Position numbers and translations under genes: made by a program. Below the pieces are notes generated by a model. The model ran no database searches. It saw nothing but the letters and a program-made list of their open reading frames with translations, and was not told the DNA's origin. DNA of 64,000 bases from Macrolepiota albuminosa (Eukaryota > Basidiomycota > Agaricomycetes > Agaricales > Agaricaceae), in the NCBI GenBank assembly GCA_027475525.1, contig JAMWFC010000080.1, positions 496,001 through 560,000 of the forward strand. Direction: 5' to 3'. This document shows positions 40,941 through 51,087 of this stretch, one piece after another (the stretch's first letter is position 1; each line of letters starts with the position of its first letter).

Positions 40941-43796
40941 ATGTCGTACCCTTACCAGCGTACGACCAGTGAGCAGCAGCCTCAGAACCCACAGGGTTCT
41001 GGAGGAGGGGGGGATCGCCCCCAGCAAAACATTCAGCAGCCTGTAACGACGCCGACTGTGGCGTTGTATCCAGTGGTGTCCCAGTTTGGGCAGAACCCAG
41101 CCCAATTTGGACAATCTCCGCAGTTTTACCCGCCGTTCTTCCAGATGCCGTATTTCCCAGGACCAGCTGGTCCTGGACAGCAGATGGGGGGACAGGTTAT
41201 GTGGGGAATGCCAATGCCGATGCAGCAGACGCAGACCCAGAGTGCAAGTACACTCCTCTCGGATGAGAAAGCACTAACTGCGCCACAGGTAACACCCATG
41301 GACGTGGATGATGACGCAGGGCACCAACAGCAAGTAAAGAGCGAGGTGGTGCAACCTCGACAACAGCGAGAAAGGACGCCGCCCCCACGAGAGACGTATA
41401 GAAGAGACCGGAGGCGATCGCCTCCGAGGAGTACTGGGGCACGAGGAGGCGGGCCTCGGGAAATGGTTGGGCGCAGACGGGATGAGCAGGCGCCGAGGAC
41501 GCAAAATCGAGGTCAACCCCGACCTCGAACACCGCCTCGACAAGCTTCTCCGTCACCCCGTCGTGCACCATCTCCGCGGCGCTTATCGTATGCGGAGAAA
41601 GGAAAAGGAAGAGAGATCGGAACGCCGTCAGAGGTGTTGGACCCTCAGGCAGAGGCAGTCTGGAGACGCCTCATATCTGCCGGCCAGCGAGTGCCACCGG
41701 AGTCTGCGTTTTTAGTGGATCTGGTGGCTCAGGTGGTGATTACGGGTCTGTTGGATGAGATCGTTATGCTGCAGCAGCATAACGACAATACTATCAAAAC
41801 CTTCACGAATGCTATGAAGAAGTGTCCGTCGTCATCGGAGGAGCTACCTGAGGCGAAACGCCTCAGAGCGCGTGATGCAGGACCGGAAGTTGGGGTGCGG
41901 GAATCTGGAGAACTCACTCCGAGCCCGGCCGAGTTACATGACGAGCTGGTGGAGGTTGACAATAGTTTACGAGGACTGTCCTCGTCAACACATGCGCCCT
42001 CCCAGCAGTCAGGGGCGAAGCGGCAGGATGAGGTGGTCCTGTCGGAAGTGGAGTTCAGAGCGGATGTCCCGCGAGGAGCAGACAGAGTTGTGATGCGGTT
42101 CGGAGCAGTGGTGCAGTTTGAGGCACCACTGAGGGCATATGCGTCCGCGGTCCCCATAAAGGACACGAGGACGGACGCCGAGGTCGAAGGGCGACTCCTA
42201 ACGTTGGCTGCGCTCGGTCTGAACGAACCGAGTGACAGGAGTGATTATGGGGAGTCATTGGATGAGACCCCCTCGGAAGGAGAAACCCCCGCTAAACGCC
42301 GAGTGCGTTTAGACAAGAAACGCAAAAAAGAGGCTCGGAGGAAGCACGAGGCCGCCCGGCAGGCAAAGGTCGATAAAGACCGGGAGGAGCAGGCCACAGG
42401 CCGTATTCCTGATGGCCTCGGGGTGTTTGTCAGCGGGACGTCGGTGGAGCGTTCCAACTGGTTCTACGGCGGGGCACTCGACCGCCATTTTTATTACTCC
42501 CGGCTCACCAATACGGTATTTGTGAGCGATGAAGCCTTGGCCACGAAGACGCACGAGGAAGAAAGGGGAGAGAGGTATTACCATACCTCGAAGGAGTTGA
42601 GTCGAGTGGTACCGCGGGGATTCCCAATGAATCCCCAGCAGTTGCGAAAGCTTTATGAGCTTTCGCAGAACAAGTTCACCTCGGTGTCTCTACGCACTGA
42701 GGCTTACTATCTGTTGCGCGAGTTTCAGCGCATCAGTATTAATTACTATACGTCAGTGAGGGATAGGACGATGGCTCTGGTGTGTTCACCAGAGTACGAG
42801 CACATTTCGCCCCCTCTCGATTTATCATCCCATCACATGAACATCGCGGTCATGCCAACCCCAGACGGGTACCTGCGATGGAAGGACCGAGCCGGCAGAC
42901 CGTTCTTTACTCTCTCCGGGTTTGACTCCGAAGGTGTACGTTTCACCTTCGATCTGGACAAGCTGGCGCAGAACGTTCTCTACTTCTGTCGACCGGGGAT
43001 GATGAATTCGGTATACAGTATCGCAGTAGATAGGGCTTACCGCATTCACTGGCGTACTCTGCTGGGCCATGCCCTGACGCGTGGACTGTCCCCTTTGGGA
43101 AGAGCTCGGGGACGCTTTGCAAGGCTGTTAGCCTTGATTCTCGTGCGCCCTGGGCTGTATCGTGAGGCGGTCGCGGATTACGACGCTGCCAACCCCAGCA
43201 ACCCATTCGTACCCATGAGCTGGACTGACGTCCAGTTCCGACCCCCGTACTTCGACGCGGCTAATGCCGTCAACATCACCGATGCTGACGTGCTACGGGC
43301 TATGATAGCCAACCGCGTACCTATCGAGTGGGTGGACCACGCCTATACCTTCGGTGTGGTCTACCTCAAAAACCAATTCCTTGCGGCCACAGCCTCCATT
43401 GACCAGTTCCGTGAGGTCAACGATGAACGTCATCGTCGACTGGACCTCTATGGAGAGCCTGCAGCCATTTCATGGTGGGACGATTGGCGATTGCCCACGG
43501 ACGATGATATGATTCGTCTCCACGCACTGCTCGCCTGCAAATCCGATCAAGGTCATGAGTACCTTGAAAGTGGACTATATTATCCGGTGGGGATGAACCC
43601 CAACCGTCGAGACTTATGGCAACACCGCTCTCGACACGGGCCCTATCCCCCCTCTCCGTCACACCCTTCCACGTCAGTTCAGGCTCCTACAGCCTCAACA
43701 TCGTCAGGTCCTGTTGCCTCATCATCCTCGGTTAACGTCGACACTGAGATGAGGATTGATACGGCTCGCGAGTTGTCGCGTCCGCCGTCTGCGTGA
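40941..43796 (+). CDS. Extra ORF of giant retroelement, 951 aa, unknown function
   Basis: An open frame between pol and the 3' LTR, same strand as pol. I place the start at ATG 40941 (MSYPYQRTTSEQQ) because the earlier in-frame ATG runs through the poly-T tract. The first 250 residues are Gln/Pro/Gly-rich, then Arg-rich with RRDRRRSPPRSTGARG-like text. A basic lysine-rich coiled stretch lies near 475-500 (LDKKRKKEARRKHEAARQ). A folded-looking region follows (GVFVSGTSVERSNWFYGGAL, YYLLREFQRISINYYTSVRD, WRTLLGHALTRGLSPLGRAR, IEWVDHAYTFGVVYL, WWDDWRLPTDDDMIRLHALL). It is not an envelope: I see no signal peptide or membrane span. I do not recognise the family. It has no stops although pol is broken. 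Confidence 0.8.
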   Translation: MSYPYQRTTSEQQPQNPQGSGGGGDRPQQNIQQPVTTPTVALYPVVSQFGQNPAQFGQSPQFYPPFFQMPYFPGPAGPGQQMGGQVMWGMPMPMQQTQTQSASTLLSDEKALTAPQVTPMDVDDDAGHQQQVKSEVVQPRQQRERTPPPRETYRRDRRRSPPRSTGARGGGPREMVGRRRDEQAPRTQNRGQPRPRTPPRQASPSPRRAPSPRRLSYAEKGKGREIGTPSEVLDPQAEAVWRRLISAGQRVPPESAFLVDLVAQVVITGLLDEIVMLQQHNDNTIKTFTNAMKKCPSSSEELPEAKRLRARDAGPEVGVRESGELTPSPAELHDELVEVDNSLRGLSSSTHAPSQQSGAKRQDEVVLSEVEFRADVPRGADRVVMRFGAVVQFEAPLRAYASAVPIKDTRTDAEVEGRLLTLAALGLNEPSDRSDYGESLDETPSEGETPAKRRVRLDKKRKKEARRKHEAARQAKVDKDREEQATGRIPDGLGVFVSGTSVERSNWFYGGALDRHFYYSRLTNTVFVSDEALATKTHEEERGERYYHTSKELSRVVPRGFPMNPQQLRKLYELSQNKFTSVSLRTEAYYLLREFQRISINYYTSVRDRTMALVCSPEYEHISPPLDLSSHHMNIAVMPTPDGYLRWKDRAGRPFFTLSGFDSEGVRFTFDLDKLAQNVLYFCRPGMMNSVYSIAVDRAYRIHWRTLLGHALTRGLSPLGRARGRFARLLALILVRPGLYREAVADYDAANPSNPFVPMSWTDVQFRPPYFDAANAVNITDADVLRAMIANRVPIEWVDHAYTFGVVYLKNQFLAATASIDQFREVNDERHRRLDLYGEPAAISWWDDWRLPTDDDMIRLHALLACKSDQGHEYLESGLYYPVGMNPNRRDLWQHRSRHGPYPPSPSHPSTSVQAPTASTSSGPVASSSSVNVDTEMRIDTARELSRPPSA

Positions 43797-43977
43797 ATTT
43801 CGTAGGCGGCTCATCTCCTTTTCAATTCATACTGTCGGTTAACGTCGGCGTTGTATTTTTTGACAGATGACTTGGACATTTTTGAGCCGTGGAGGATCAG
43901 CGATCCTCCACATTGACTTAATTAGTGACCCGGACAAAAACGTGTTCCTCCTTACATCGAGACTGGTTACCAGTCTC

Positions 43978-43988
43978 AAAGGGGGGCA
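43978..43988 (+). promoter_or_regulatory. Polypurine tract of giant element
   Basis: AAAGGGGGGCA directly precedes the 3' LTR (TGTAACAG at 43989). Confidence 0.75.
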
Positions 43989-44102
43989 TGTAACAGATAA
44001 TACTTGCCAATTTTACTGTCATACTCGTAGTACTAGAATCGAATACCGATCTGGTTCTGCTGGTGTGACCGTAAGGCTACCTTTATACTTGACATTGTTT
44101 CA
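43989..44102 (+). repeat. 3' LTR of giant element, short form
   Basis: 114 bp, TG...CA, followed by the duplication GATTC. It lacks the 77 bases present in the 5' LTR. Confidence 0.9.
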
Positions 44103-44952
44103 GATTCTTTACAGTCATTGCATTCAAGACTTGATAGTCCTGAACCAGACATAGAGATCCATTCTTCTTCTTAATGAAGAAGACTGGAGAGGCCATTGGA
44201 GACTTGCTCTCTACACTCCTCTCTAACTTCCTTGGCCATTCTTCTTCTTAATGAAGAAGACTGGAGAGGCCATTGGAGACTTGCTCTCTACACTCCTCTC
44301 TAACTTCCTTGGCACATATGGAACACCGTTGAGGGCAGTGGCTCATACTCACCTTACCCTTGGCCCAGTCAATCTCAGGATTGTAATCATGCAGCCAGGA
44401 GAACCCAAGTATCATGTCCTGCTTTCCTAGGCTGGTGACCACAAAGACAGCATGTTCAGAATGAGTCTGATAACAAAGGACTAAATCCACTACTGAGCAG
44501 ATGGATCCAGCTTCATTGAGCATACCATCAATGTTATAGACTGGAATAGGATGAGAAAGGGGTTGGGTAGTGAGCTGGTGTTGTTCCATGTAATTGGTGT
44601 CCAGGAAGAATCCAGTAGCACCACTGTCCAAGAGAGCTATGATGCTTTGAGTCTGCTGAGTGTCAGTTGTCTCAATCTCCACATTCAGATGCAGAGAATT
44701 GGAAGAAGGAGTGGAGGCAACAACATAGCAATGAGGAAGGCATCATTTCCAAGCTGAGACATGTGGCCATTGGACAGGAGAAGGAGGAGAGGAGGTCTTA
44801 GCTGAGGCTTGGACTAAGGGGGTATTTTGTACATCAGAGGGGGTGCTTACAGCTTCAGTCAGAGAATCAGGAATGGGGAGCAATATATTAGAAGATTCTA
44901 CTGATAGATATGTGAGCCAATTAGCACCAGGTAGGGGAGGCATACAACTCAT
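44103..44952 (-). pseudogene. Gypsy pol relic: protease, with deletion and 77-bp tandem repeat
   Basis: On the minus strand the Pol start is at 44952 (MSCMPPLPGANWL). Protease follows (IALLDSGATGFFLDT, QDMILGFSWL). After CAKEVREE about 565 bp of the intact element is deleted, and the reading joins [13 protein letters not shown] of reverse transcriptase. The junction region is duplicated in tandem (44160-44236 and 44237-44313). Confidence 0.85.
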
Positions 44953-44960
44953 CCATTGCT

Positions 44961-46097
44961 CTATTGAAAATCCTCCCCTGCAGAACCAAAAGATCTATCC
45001 AATGGTTCTGCTACAGCTTCTACAAGACCCAAGGACTCCTTCAAAGGTTCTGTTTCAGTTTGTACATCTGGGGAGGGGTTTTCTTGAATGTCTTAGGCAG
45101 CAAGGAGCTGGAGAAGGAGCTTTTCCTGCTCTAAGGCTGAGAGATAGTGCACCTCCAACCCCTAGGAGCAATATTGAGCAAAGTGACCAGGCTTTCCACA
45201 GTGACAACAGAGGAGAGGAAGAGAGAAACATTGATGAGAGGCGTCAACATCCATAGGTACTCCAAGAGGGAGGAAACGTGCTGCAGGTACCTGAGCCAGG
45301 AGTGGAGCATGAGATGGAAGGGAAGGCTGAGTAGGATGATGAGCAGAGAAAGATGCCTGTGAGGTGGAGTGAGGGGCAGTTCCATGGTGGAGCTCATGTT
45401 GTAACTCCATGAGCTGCCATTAATCACATGCTACCTGATACCAGGTCTCAATGCTTGTGTTGTCAGGGTTGTCTCTCAGCCATGCTGTTGATCTGATCTA
45501 TGAGAGAGGGAAGGAGGCCATCTCAGAAGGTGAGACAGAGCTGAAGACCATCTGGATAGCAGGCCTGTTCAGCAAGAGCTCTGAAGGAGTTGATATACTC
45601 ATCTAAGGTCTGCTTTTCCTGCTTATATCGGTGAGGATCCTGGAGAGTGAGGGCTGCTACCTTAGCAGAGTCCAAGGGAAAGAACTCTGTCCAAAACTCA
45701 TTCTCAAACTGATTCCAACTTCCAAAACTCTCCACTCCTCCAGGGCATTGAAAGACTCGTAGCACATACATTGAAGCTCGCTCAGACTTCATGTAGAAAA
45801 GAACCCAAGTAATCTTGAGAGCATCAGAGGGGAAAGCCTCACCACTGAGCTGAATATAGATGATGCATGACTACAGGAAATGCTCACCCATTGCTTGGTC
45901 ACCATTGAACATGTCTGGGAGTGCTAGGCAAGGAATATTGACATAAACTGGGGGAATCCAGCAAGTTCAGTGGTGTGGATGGTGAAGAAAGCTTGAGTAG
46001 TCTGCACCTGAGTCTCCAGAGCAAGCAAATGACCTCAGGCATCATTCTGAGGAGTAGAAGCATCCAGGAGAGTAGCTGAGGGGGCTGGTTGGGTCAT
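44961..46097 (-). pseudogene. Gypsy gag relic
   Basis: On the minus strand the Gag reading runs from ATG 46097 to TAG at 44963-44961 with frameshifts and stops. Recognisable parts include FENEFWTEFFPLDSAKV, YINSFRALAEQACYPDG and the zinc knuckle CCHCGKPGHFAQYC. The end keeps the slippery site G GAT TTT before CAA TAG, parallel to the intact element. Confidence 0.85.
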
Positions 46098-46211
46098 AGA
46101 AGCAACAGAGGAGCAGAGAGTAATCTAGTGGGGGAGTGACCTAAAGAGGCAAGAGAGGGCTCAAGCAGGCTGAAGGGGGCTCCCAGACTGAAATGTAGAG
46201 ACTTGTTCTGC

Positions 46212-46736
46212 TGTAAGGGCAACCTCTGGAGGCTGTGGCTCAGTCACACAGCTAGCAGAGGGAGATCCAAAGTGTATTAGAGTATATACTGACAATATCA
46301 TAATAACTACTCTGGCTCAGTCACACAGCTAGCAGAGGGAGATCCAAAGTGTATTAGAGTATATACTGACAATATCATAATAACTACTTACCTGGCAGAG
46401 GGAGATCCAAAAAGGACAAGTTTAGAGATTCCCTATGCCAGGTTGGATGCTTCTGGGGCCTCTGAATCATGGGAAACAACTGTACAGTACAACAAAACCT
46501 TGAAAACTCGAAAATTGCCTAAATAAACAACTGTACAAACAAGACAGGAAAACTCTGGACTTTGAAAGTTAGAAAGGCAAAGTCTGGCTTATATAAGTGG
46601 TCTGGAAGCAGTGCTGAAGAGCCCACACTTGTCTGAATGATAGCTAAGGAACCAGAGCACCTCAAAGGCTGAGAGTAGTACTAACAGATAGTGTTGAGAA
46701 AATAGAAACAGCAAAGTGAGAGAATAATAGAAGAAA
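46212..46736 (-). repeat. 5' LTR (minus) of gypsy relic, internally duplicated
   Basis: TGTAAGGG at 46212 is the LTR end next to the primer site (46199-46209). About 75 bp, including the LTR-intron region (CAGTCACACAGCTAGCAG through ATAATAACTACT), occur twice in tandem at about 46238-46387. The LTR is split at 46736 by a copia insertion and resumes at 49379-49454, where it ends CTCCTGACA. Confidence 0.88.
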
Positions 46737-46851
46737 TGTTGGGGAGGATTGCAAACACATCAAGCACACATAATCAGTAGCAAGATGATGGGAAAAGCAG
46801 GATATGGATATACCTCAGTTGCTATTACACCGACTGAGTCTGTATCAAACA
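46737..46851 (+). repeat. 5' LTR of deleted copia, spliced form
   Basis: 115 bp, TGTTGGGG...TCAAACA, followed by GATTATGGGCTC, a decayed primer site. ACTGAG is joined directly to TCTGTATCAAACA. The 3' LTR has 57 nt in between. Confidence 0.88.
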
Positions 46852-48499
46852 GATTATGGGCTCTGAGCCACTCAGAATAGTAAACAACTCACTGAGAAAA
46901 CTAGCAACCAAATTGAAATCAAAAATTGAATACAATGTTGCAGAATCCACCACTGTTCCTGCTACCAATGGAGGAAAAGTTTGATGGGTCAAATTAGGCC
47001 ACTTTTAAGACCATTGTCACTGAAGCAGTGTGTGGATGTAGACTATTGAGATATCTGAATGGCACAATAACGAACTACAAAGAGAGCATAGGAAAAGCAG
47101 AAAACAAGTCTGGAGGTGCAGAGATGAGATGGTGAGGAGCTCTCAACTCCACATCCAAGGAATAGACTCAATGCAATGTATATGCACATAGTATAATCAT
47201 TTTAACATCATAAACCTGATAGGTGCTGGAGTGGACATGAAAGGATCCGCAGTGGATGCGTGGACTTTGCTTACCGTCATACACAACACAAAATCTGATT
47301 GAGGGTTAATACATGCTGAAAAAGAACTAAACATGATCAAGTACACAAATAGATCCAATATCAAATTATATTTTAGGGCAATGCATACTGCATGGTCAAA
47401 AGCAAATGACCAGGGGGCAGGGATTACTGATAAACAGTTTAGGATATACATTATCAAATCTATGCCAAGTTCCTGGGCAGCAGTAACTGGCACATTGATG
47501 ATGGAAAAAACATTGGCAAAAGTAATATCAAGACTCACTACACATGCTTTGTTGCTCCATGGACCAAATGTGATAGCTCCATCAAAATCAGTTCAGACAC
47601 TGTCAATACAAATAGACAGACAACGAGGGGACAAAGATAAGCCAATGTATGAGAACTGTAAGCCAACAGAACATACCAAGGAGAAATGCTTTAGAAAAGG
47701 TGGCAGATTGGAAAAACAGTTTCCTGATTGGTGGAAGAAGAACAATAAGACCACTCAAAGCACAATGACGACAATGCCTCAGTCAAACTCCACACCCACC
47801 GCTATGACAAATGCAAGCAGCTCATTACAGGCCAACGTGACAGTAGTATCAGCTAACAACACAAACAACAGTCACTGCTTGGCATTCACAGCAACCACTG
47901 TATCAGAGCCAGGAATGATGCAGAGTGTTACCACATATGCCAATTCAGCAGCAAGCCATTATTTCTTCACAAATAAAGCAGATTTTGTAACATATAGTGC
48001 CCCATCACTTGGGAATATGACAGAATCAACTGCAAAAGAGGGTGAGTTCAAAATACATGGCTGTGGAAAGGTTTGAAAGTGGGTTCAGTATAATGATGAG
48101 ATAACCAAGCTCATATTCAAAAATGCATTACATGCCCCAGATCTAACGCATAATCTGATATCTGTGGGATCTCTGGTGCAAAAAGGAGTTAGAATAGAAA
48201 TTGGCAGAGATAGAGCAACTCTTTTTGCAATAAATGGGATACCTTTTTTGCATTGTTCAATCAATGGAACTATGTTCACAGTCGAATTTGTGGCCCTACT
48301 GCCAATGGCTATGGCAACAATGTTGTTACATCACTCAGTTGATCTTGAGACCTGACACTGATGGTTAGGACATGTGGAGGAGAGCACGTTACAAAGGATG
48401 ATCTGCAAGGAGGTGGTTGATGGATTAGACATAACAAAGATGTCAGTAATGGGGAAATGTGAAGACTGTATAATGGAGAAACATGCACGACAACTATTT
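46852..48499 (+). pseudogene. Copia gag-protease remnant
   Basis: The ATG of the primer site opens MGSEPLRIVNNSL and stops after about 43 codons. The longest open part is 47333-48076, with Gag (YFRAMHTAWSKAND, MPSSWAAVTGTLMMEK), a zinc knuckle that lost its first Cys, and a protease whose DSGA motif reads NSAA, so catalytic Asp is lost. It is not functional. Confidence 0.8.
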
Positions 48500-49155
48500 G
48501 AAGGCACACGGCCAGATATAGCATATGCTGTAACATTGCTTAGTCAGTTCATGTCAAATCCTGAAAAGCCATACTGGTTAGCATTGCAGCACATAATGCA
48601 ATACATCAAAGCAACGTTATACTACTGAGTATGATATGGAGGACCAAACTATCAAGATTACATCCCATGAGGGTATTATGACTCTGATTTTGCAGCCGAC
48701 ATAGATACATGCAAATTGATATCTGGTGGAATGTATTTACAAGCTGGAGGACCCACAAGCTGGAGCTCAAAGTTCCAGGACACAGTATCAACCTCAACTA
48801 TAGAAGCAGAGTACATCACATTGGGAAGGGCAGCTGAACAGATACAGTGGATGTATGCAGCCTTAGCCAAAGTAGGAATGGCCATCCCTAACCCAGGAGA
48901 GTTGAAGGGTAACAATAATGGTTCTATAGCAATCACAAAAAATAAGTGAAACCACAACCGAGTCAAGCACATCAATGTTCAACATCATTTTATCAGACAT
49001 TGTATCGAAGAAGAGAAGATATTGATTATGTATGTACTAAGTGAAGACAACCTAGCAGACTTATTCACCAAACTGTTATCCTGACCCCAACATGCTAAAT
49101 TTTATGCAGCCCTTCAGCTGTTCGAAGCTTGATGCATACGACAAGTCCAGGAGAG

Positions 49156-49378
49156 TGTTGGGGAGGATCGCAAATGTGTCAAGCACACGTGATCAGTAGC
49201 AAGATAATGGGGGAAGCAGGATATGGACATATCTCAGTTGTTATTACACCAACTGAGGTATGTTGAACCTTTCTTTGTACAATAGTTACCACGTATGCTA
49301 ATGACATACGTCAGTCTGTATCAAACAGGTAGACTTATAATACATTTATTATTACACCAACTGAGTCTGTATCAAACA
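49156..49378 (+). repeat. 3' LTR of deleted copia, unspliced plus spliced units
   Basis: It begins TGTTGGGG. ACTGAG at 49252-49257 is followed by a 57-nt GT...AG segment, then TCTGTATCAAACA (ending 49327). Next come a short linker starting GGTAGAC and a second unit ATTACACCAACTGAG joined directly to TCTGTATCAAACA. Confidence 0.85.
49258..49314 (+). other. Putative 57-nt intron inside copia LTR
   Basis: It starts GTATGT, has the branch-like GCTAATGAC 12-20 nt before the end and ends ACGTCAG. LTR text up to 49327 (172 bp) minus these 57 nt is 115 bp, exactly the length and layout of the 5' LTR. The donor is at the 3' foot of the hairpin CTCAGTTG...CAACTGAG. Confidence 0.7.
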
Positions 49379-49454
49379 AGAAATAAGGAAATGAATGAAA
49401 GGAGAGTGAAGAAATAGGGAGTGAAAGAAGGAAAAAATGAGGAGTCTCCTGACA

Positions 49455-50283
49455 GAACCTTCTTTTTAGAGTAATGACATAAGAGTTGGCTCATTTGAAT
49501 ATTAGAGAATTGCAAGAAAATCACTAAAAATAAAATCAGGAAAAATTCAAAGGCTAACAATATACTGATTTAAGTTTTTTTTTTGAGATTTATCAATGCT
49601 CAAAAAAATGTGAAAATTTCAAGAGAAATTCAATTGCTCTGTTTTTCAGTAGAACTTCCTGAAAAATCACTGAAAAATCCAGGAAAATTCAGAGGCTACT
49701 GATACACAACTCTTTAGTTTAGTTTAGTTTAGTTTTTTTTTTTTTTTGAGATTTATAAATGCTTAAAAAATCTGAAAAATTCAATCTAGCTTACATTAAT
49801 GCTTTGAGAGTTGAGAAAAGCCAAACAAAATGAGGTTGAGGCTGAGATTAAGCACTGAGTTGTGAAATATTAAGGCTTTAACCAAACAAAGTGAGGCTGA
49901 GGCTGGAATTAAGCATTGAGTTCTCTATACATACTTGGAGCCCTAACCAAACAAAGTGAGGTTGGGGTGGAGGCTAAGTTACTTATACATACTTGGAGCC
50001 CTAACTGAACAAAGTGAGGTTAGGATGGAGGCTGTGTTGGGGGAGGGGGTTTAACGAACTACGAAATTTGTGCGAAGGGCACGAATCGTAGCTCGTACTG
50101 TAGATGGCTCGCTCATCGTTACCTTTTGGTATTACCAGAATTCAATAGTCTTTCTATAGTTTTTTCAAGTATCCTCCATTTGTTTCATTTTTCTTGGACC
50201 TTGTATACTATTCTTGGACTTTTTATATGCTTTCCGACCTCAGGCTTCTTATTAAGTACTAGTATATTCAATCTAGTGTAGAG
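49455..50283. repeat. AT-rich DNA with diverged repeats
   Basis: Two related blocks with T-runs followed by TGAGATTTAT lie at about 49565-49620 and 49710-49770. At about 49800-50040 a 60-80 bp unit around CCAAACAAAGTGAGGTTGAGG recurs about four times. No gene is seen. Confidence 0.6.
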
Positions 50284-50288
50284 CAAAG

Positions 50289-50623
50289 TGTTGGGACTGA
50301 GCGTGCAAAGGCACAAGGCCACCGCGAGCATCAAAGAGACAATGCCACTTTGTACAAAGCCTGGGCCACTAGGGCCATCGGACAAAGAGACAATGACGGA
50401 CGACAAGTATATAGACTAGCTATGGACACAAACACCCTCAGTCGATTACACCAGAGACTGAGGGTGAGTAATTAACCTACTCGTATATTATGGACAACAA
50501 ACTCACGGTACCATAGATAAGCACTTCCGGTGTATTGTCTATAGGTACGAAATACAGTCGATTACACCAGAGACTGAGGATAAGCACTTACGGTGTATTG
50601 TCTATAGGGTATAACTTCTAACA
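50289..50623 (+). mobile_element. Solo copia-type LTR with tandem unit
   Basis: 335 bp, TGTTGGGA...TTCTAACA, with perfect duplication CAAAG (50284-50288, 50624-50628). CAGTCGATTACACCAGAG plus ACTGAGG occurs at 50440-50463 and again near 50552, each time followed by ATAAGCACTT(C/A)CGGTG, directly in the second unit and after 53 additional nt in the first. Confidence 0.93.
50464..50516 (+). other. Putative 53-nt intron inside copia LTR
   Basis: It starts GTGAGTAATT, has CAAACTCAC as a weak branch candidate and ends ACCATAG. Removing it yields ACTGAGG joined to ATAAGCACTT, the exact text of the downstream unit. An 8-bp hairpin (CCCTCAGT, ACTGAGGG) ends at the donor. Confidence 0.7.
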
Positions 50624-50628
50624 CAAAG

Positions 50629-51087
50629 TCCGACGAATCGCCGAATAAAAACAAGGGCCGCTAAAAAAATGCAGCTATCAGCCATGTGACTTGTCTTATC
50701 CGTTTCCCTATCGAGATGACGATTCTAACAGCCAGGCATTTACAATACTGGATACATAGCCAGAAAACAAACCTTTATATTTAACCGCAAATAATCCGGA
50801 CGTTCGTGACAATGCAGAGCATGATCTTCTTTCGGCCTCGTGTTTGTGAAAGGATGTCCATGGTTTCCGCATAAAGGAATGTCTGTGAGAGAGATGATCT
50901 TCTCCGCAACTCCAGTGCCAGGAATTCTCAGAGAATGAGTCCGTCAAGTCACCGAAAAAAGGTGTGGAGTTGGAATCTTATTTATACCGATATGCCTCAG
51001 CTAACACATAAGAGAGCAGGACTACAATAAGATCCTTTGAATATTAAAAGACCGGTCGCCAGAAAGAGGGGCTCAGCTCCTTTTACC
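50629..51087. other. Upstream region of epimerase gene
   Basis: No gene is recognised; an open minus frame at 50708-50947 has no domain. It presumably contains the promoter of the gene starting at 51088. Confidence 0.5.

Larger units (their letters stand above)
32953..44102 (+). mobile_element. Giant Ty3/gypsy element with extra ORF, 11.15 kb
   Basis: It is flanked by the perfect duplication GATTC (32948-32952, 44103-44107). LTRs TGTAACAG...TGTTTCA are 191 bp (32953-33143) and 114 bp (43989-44102). Order: gag-protease ORF (1091 aa), in-frame UGA, reverse transcriptase, RNase H, integrase with a chromo-like end, then a separate 952-codon ORF between pol and the 3' LTR. A purine tract precedes the 3' LTR. 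Right after the 5' LTR I see no tRNA-type primer site, only the small hairpin GAACC-TTTCG-GGTTC (33151-33165). Pol is broken; gag and the extra ORF are open. Confidence 0.92.
46737..49378 (+). mobile_element. Copia element with large internal deletion
   Basis: 2642 bp flanked by the perfect duplication AGAAA (46732-46736, 49379-49383), inserted in a gypsy LTR. The 5' LTR is 46737-46851 (115 bp) and the 3' LTR 49156-49378 (223 bp). Gag with a damaged zinc knuckle (YENCKPTEHTKEKCF), protease (ANSAASHYFF) and GAG-pre-integrase (LHAPDLTHNLISVGSL) are followed at about 48500-48510 directly by the C-terminal part of reverse transcriptase (TRPDIAYAVTLLSQFM). Integrase and most of RT are therefore deleted. 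RNase H (STIEAEYITLG, NNNGSIAITKN, HFIRHCIEE) reaches the 3' LTR. Confidence 0.9.
31501..49454 (-). mobile_element. Old minus-strand gypsy relic, broken by three insertions
   Basis: This is a decayed relative of the 4819 chromovirus in reverse orientation. Its parts are 31501-32334 and 32770-32952 (pol), 44103-44952 (pol), 44961-46097 (gag), 46199-46209 (primer site) and 46212-46736 plus 49379-49454 (5' LTR). It is interrupted by a solo LTR (duplication AGGCC), the giant gypsy element (GATTC) and a copia (AGAAA). The end beyond RNase H, including integrase, chromodomain and 3' LTR, is missing at 31501. Confidence 0.85.

Noticed and set aside
40941..43796. Envelope gene interpretation for the extra ORF
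   Set aside because: No signal peptide, no membrane anchor and no cysteine pattern of an envelope protein; the composition is that of a nucleic-acid-binding or structural protein.
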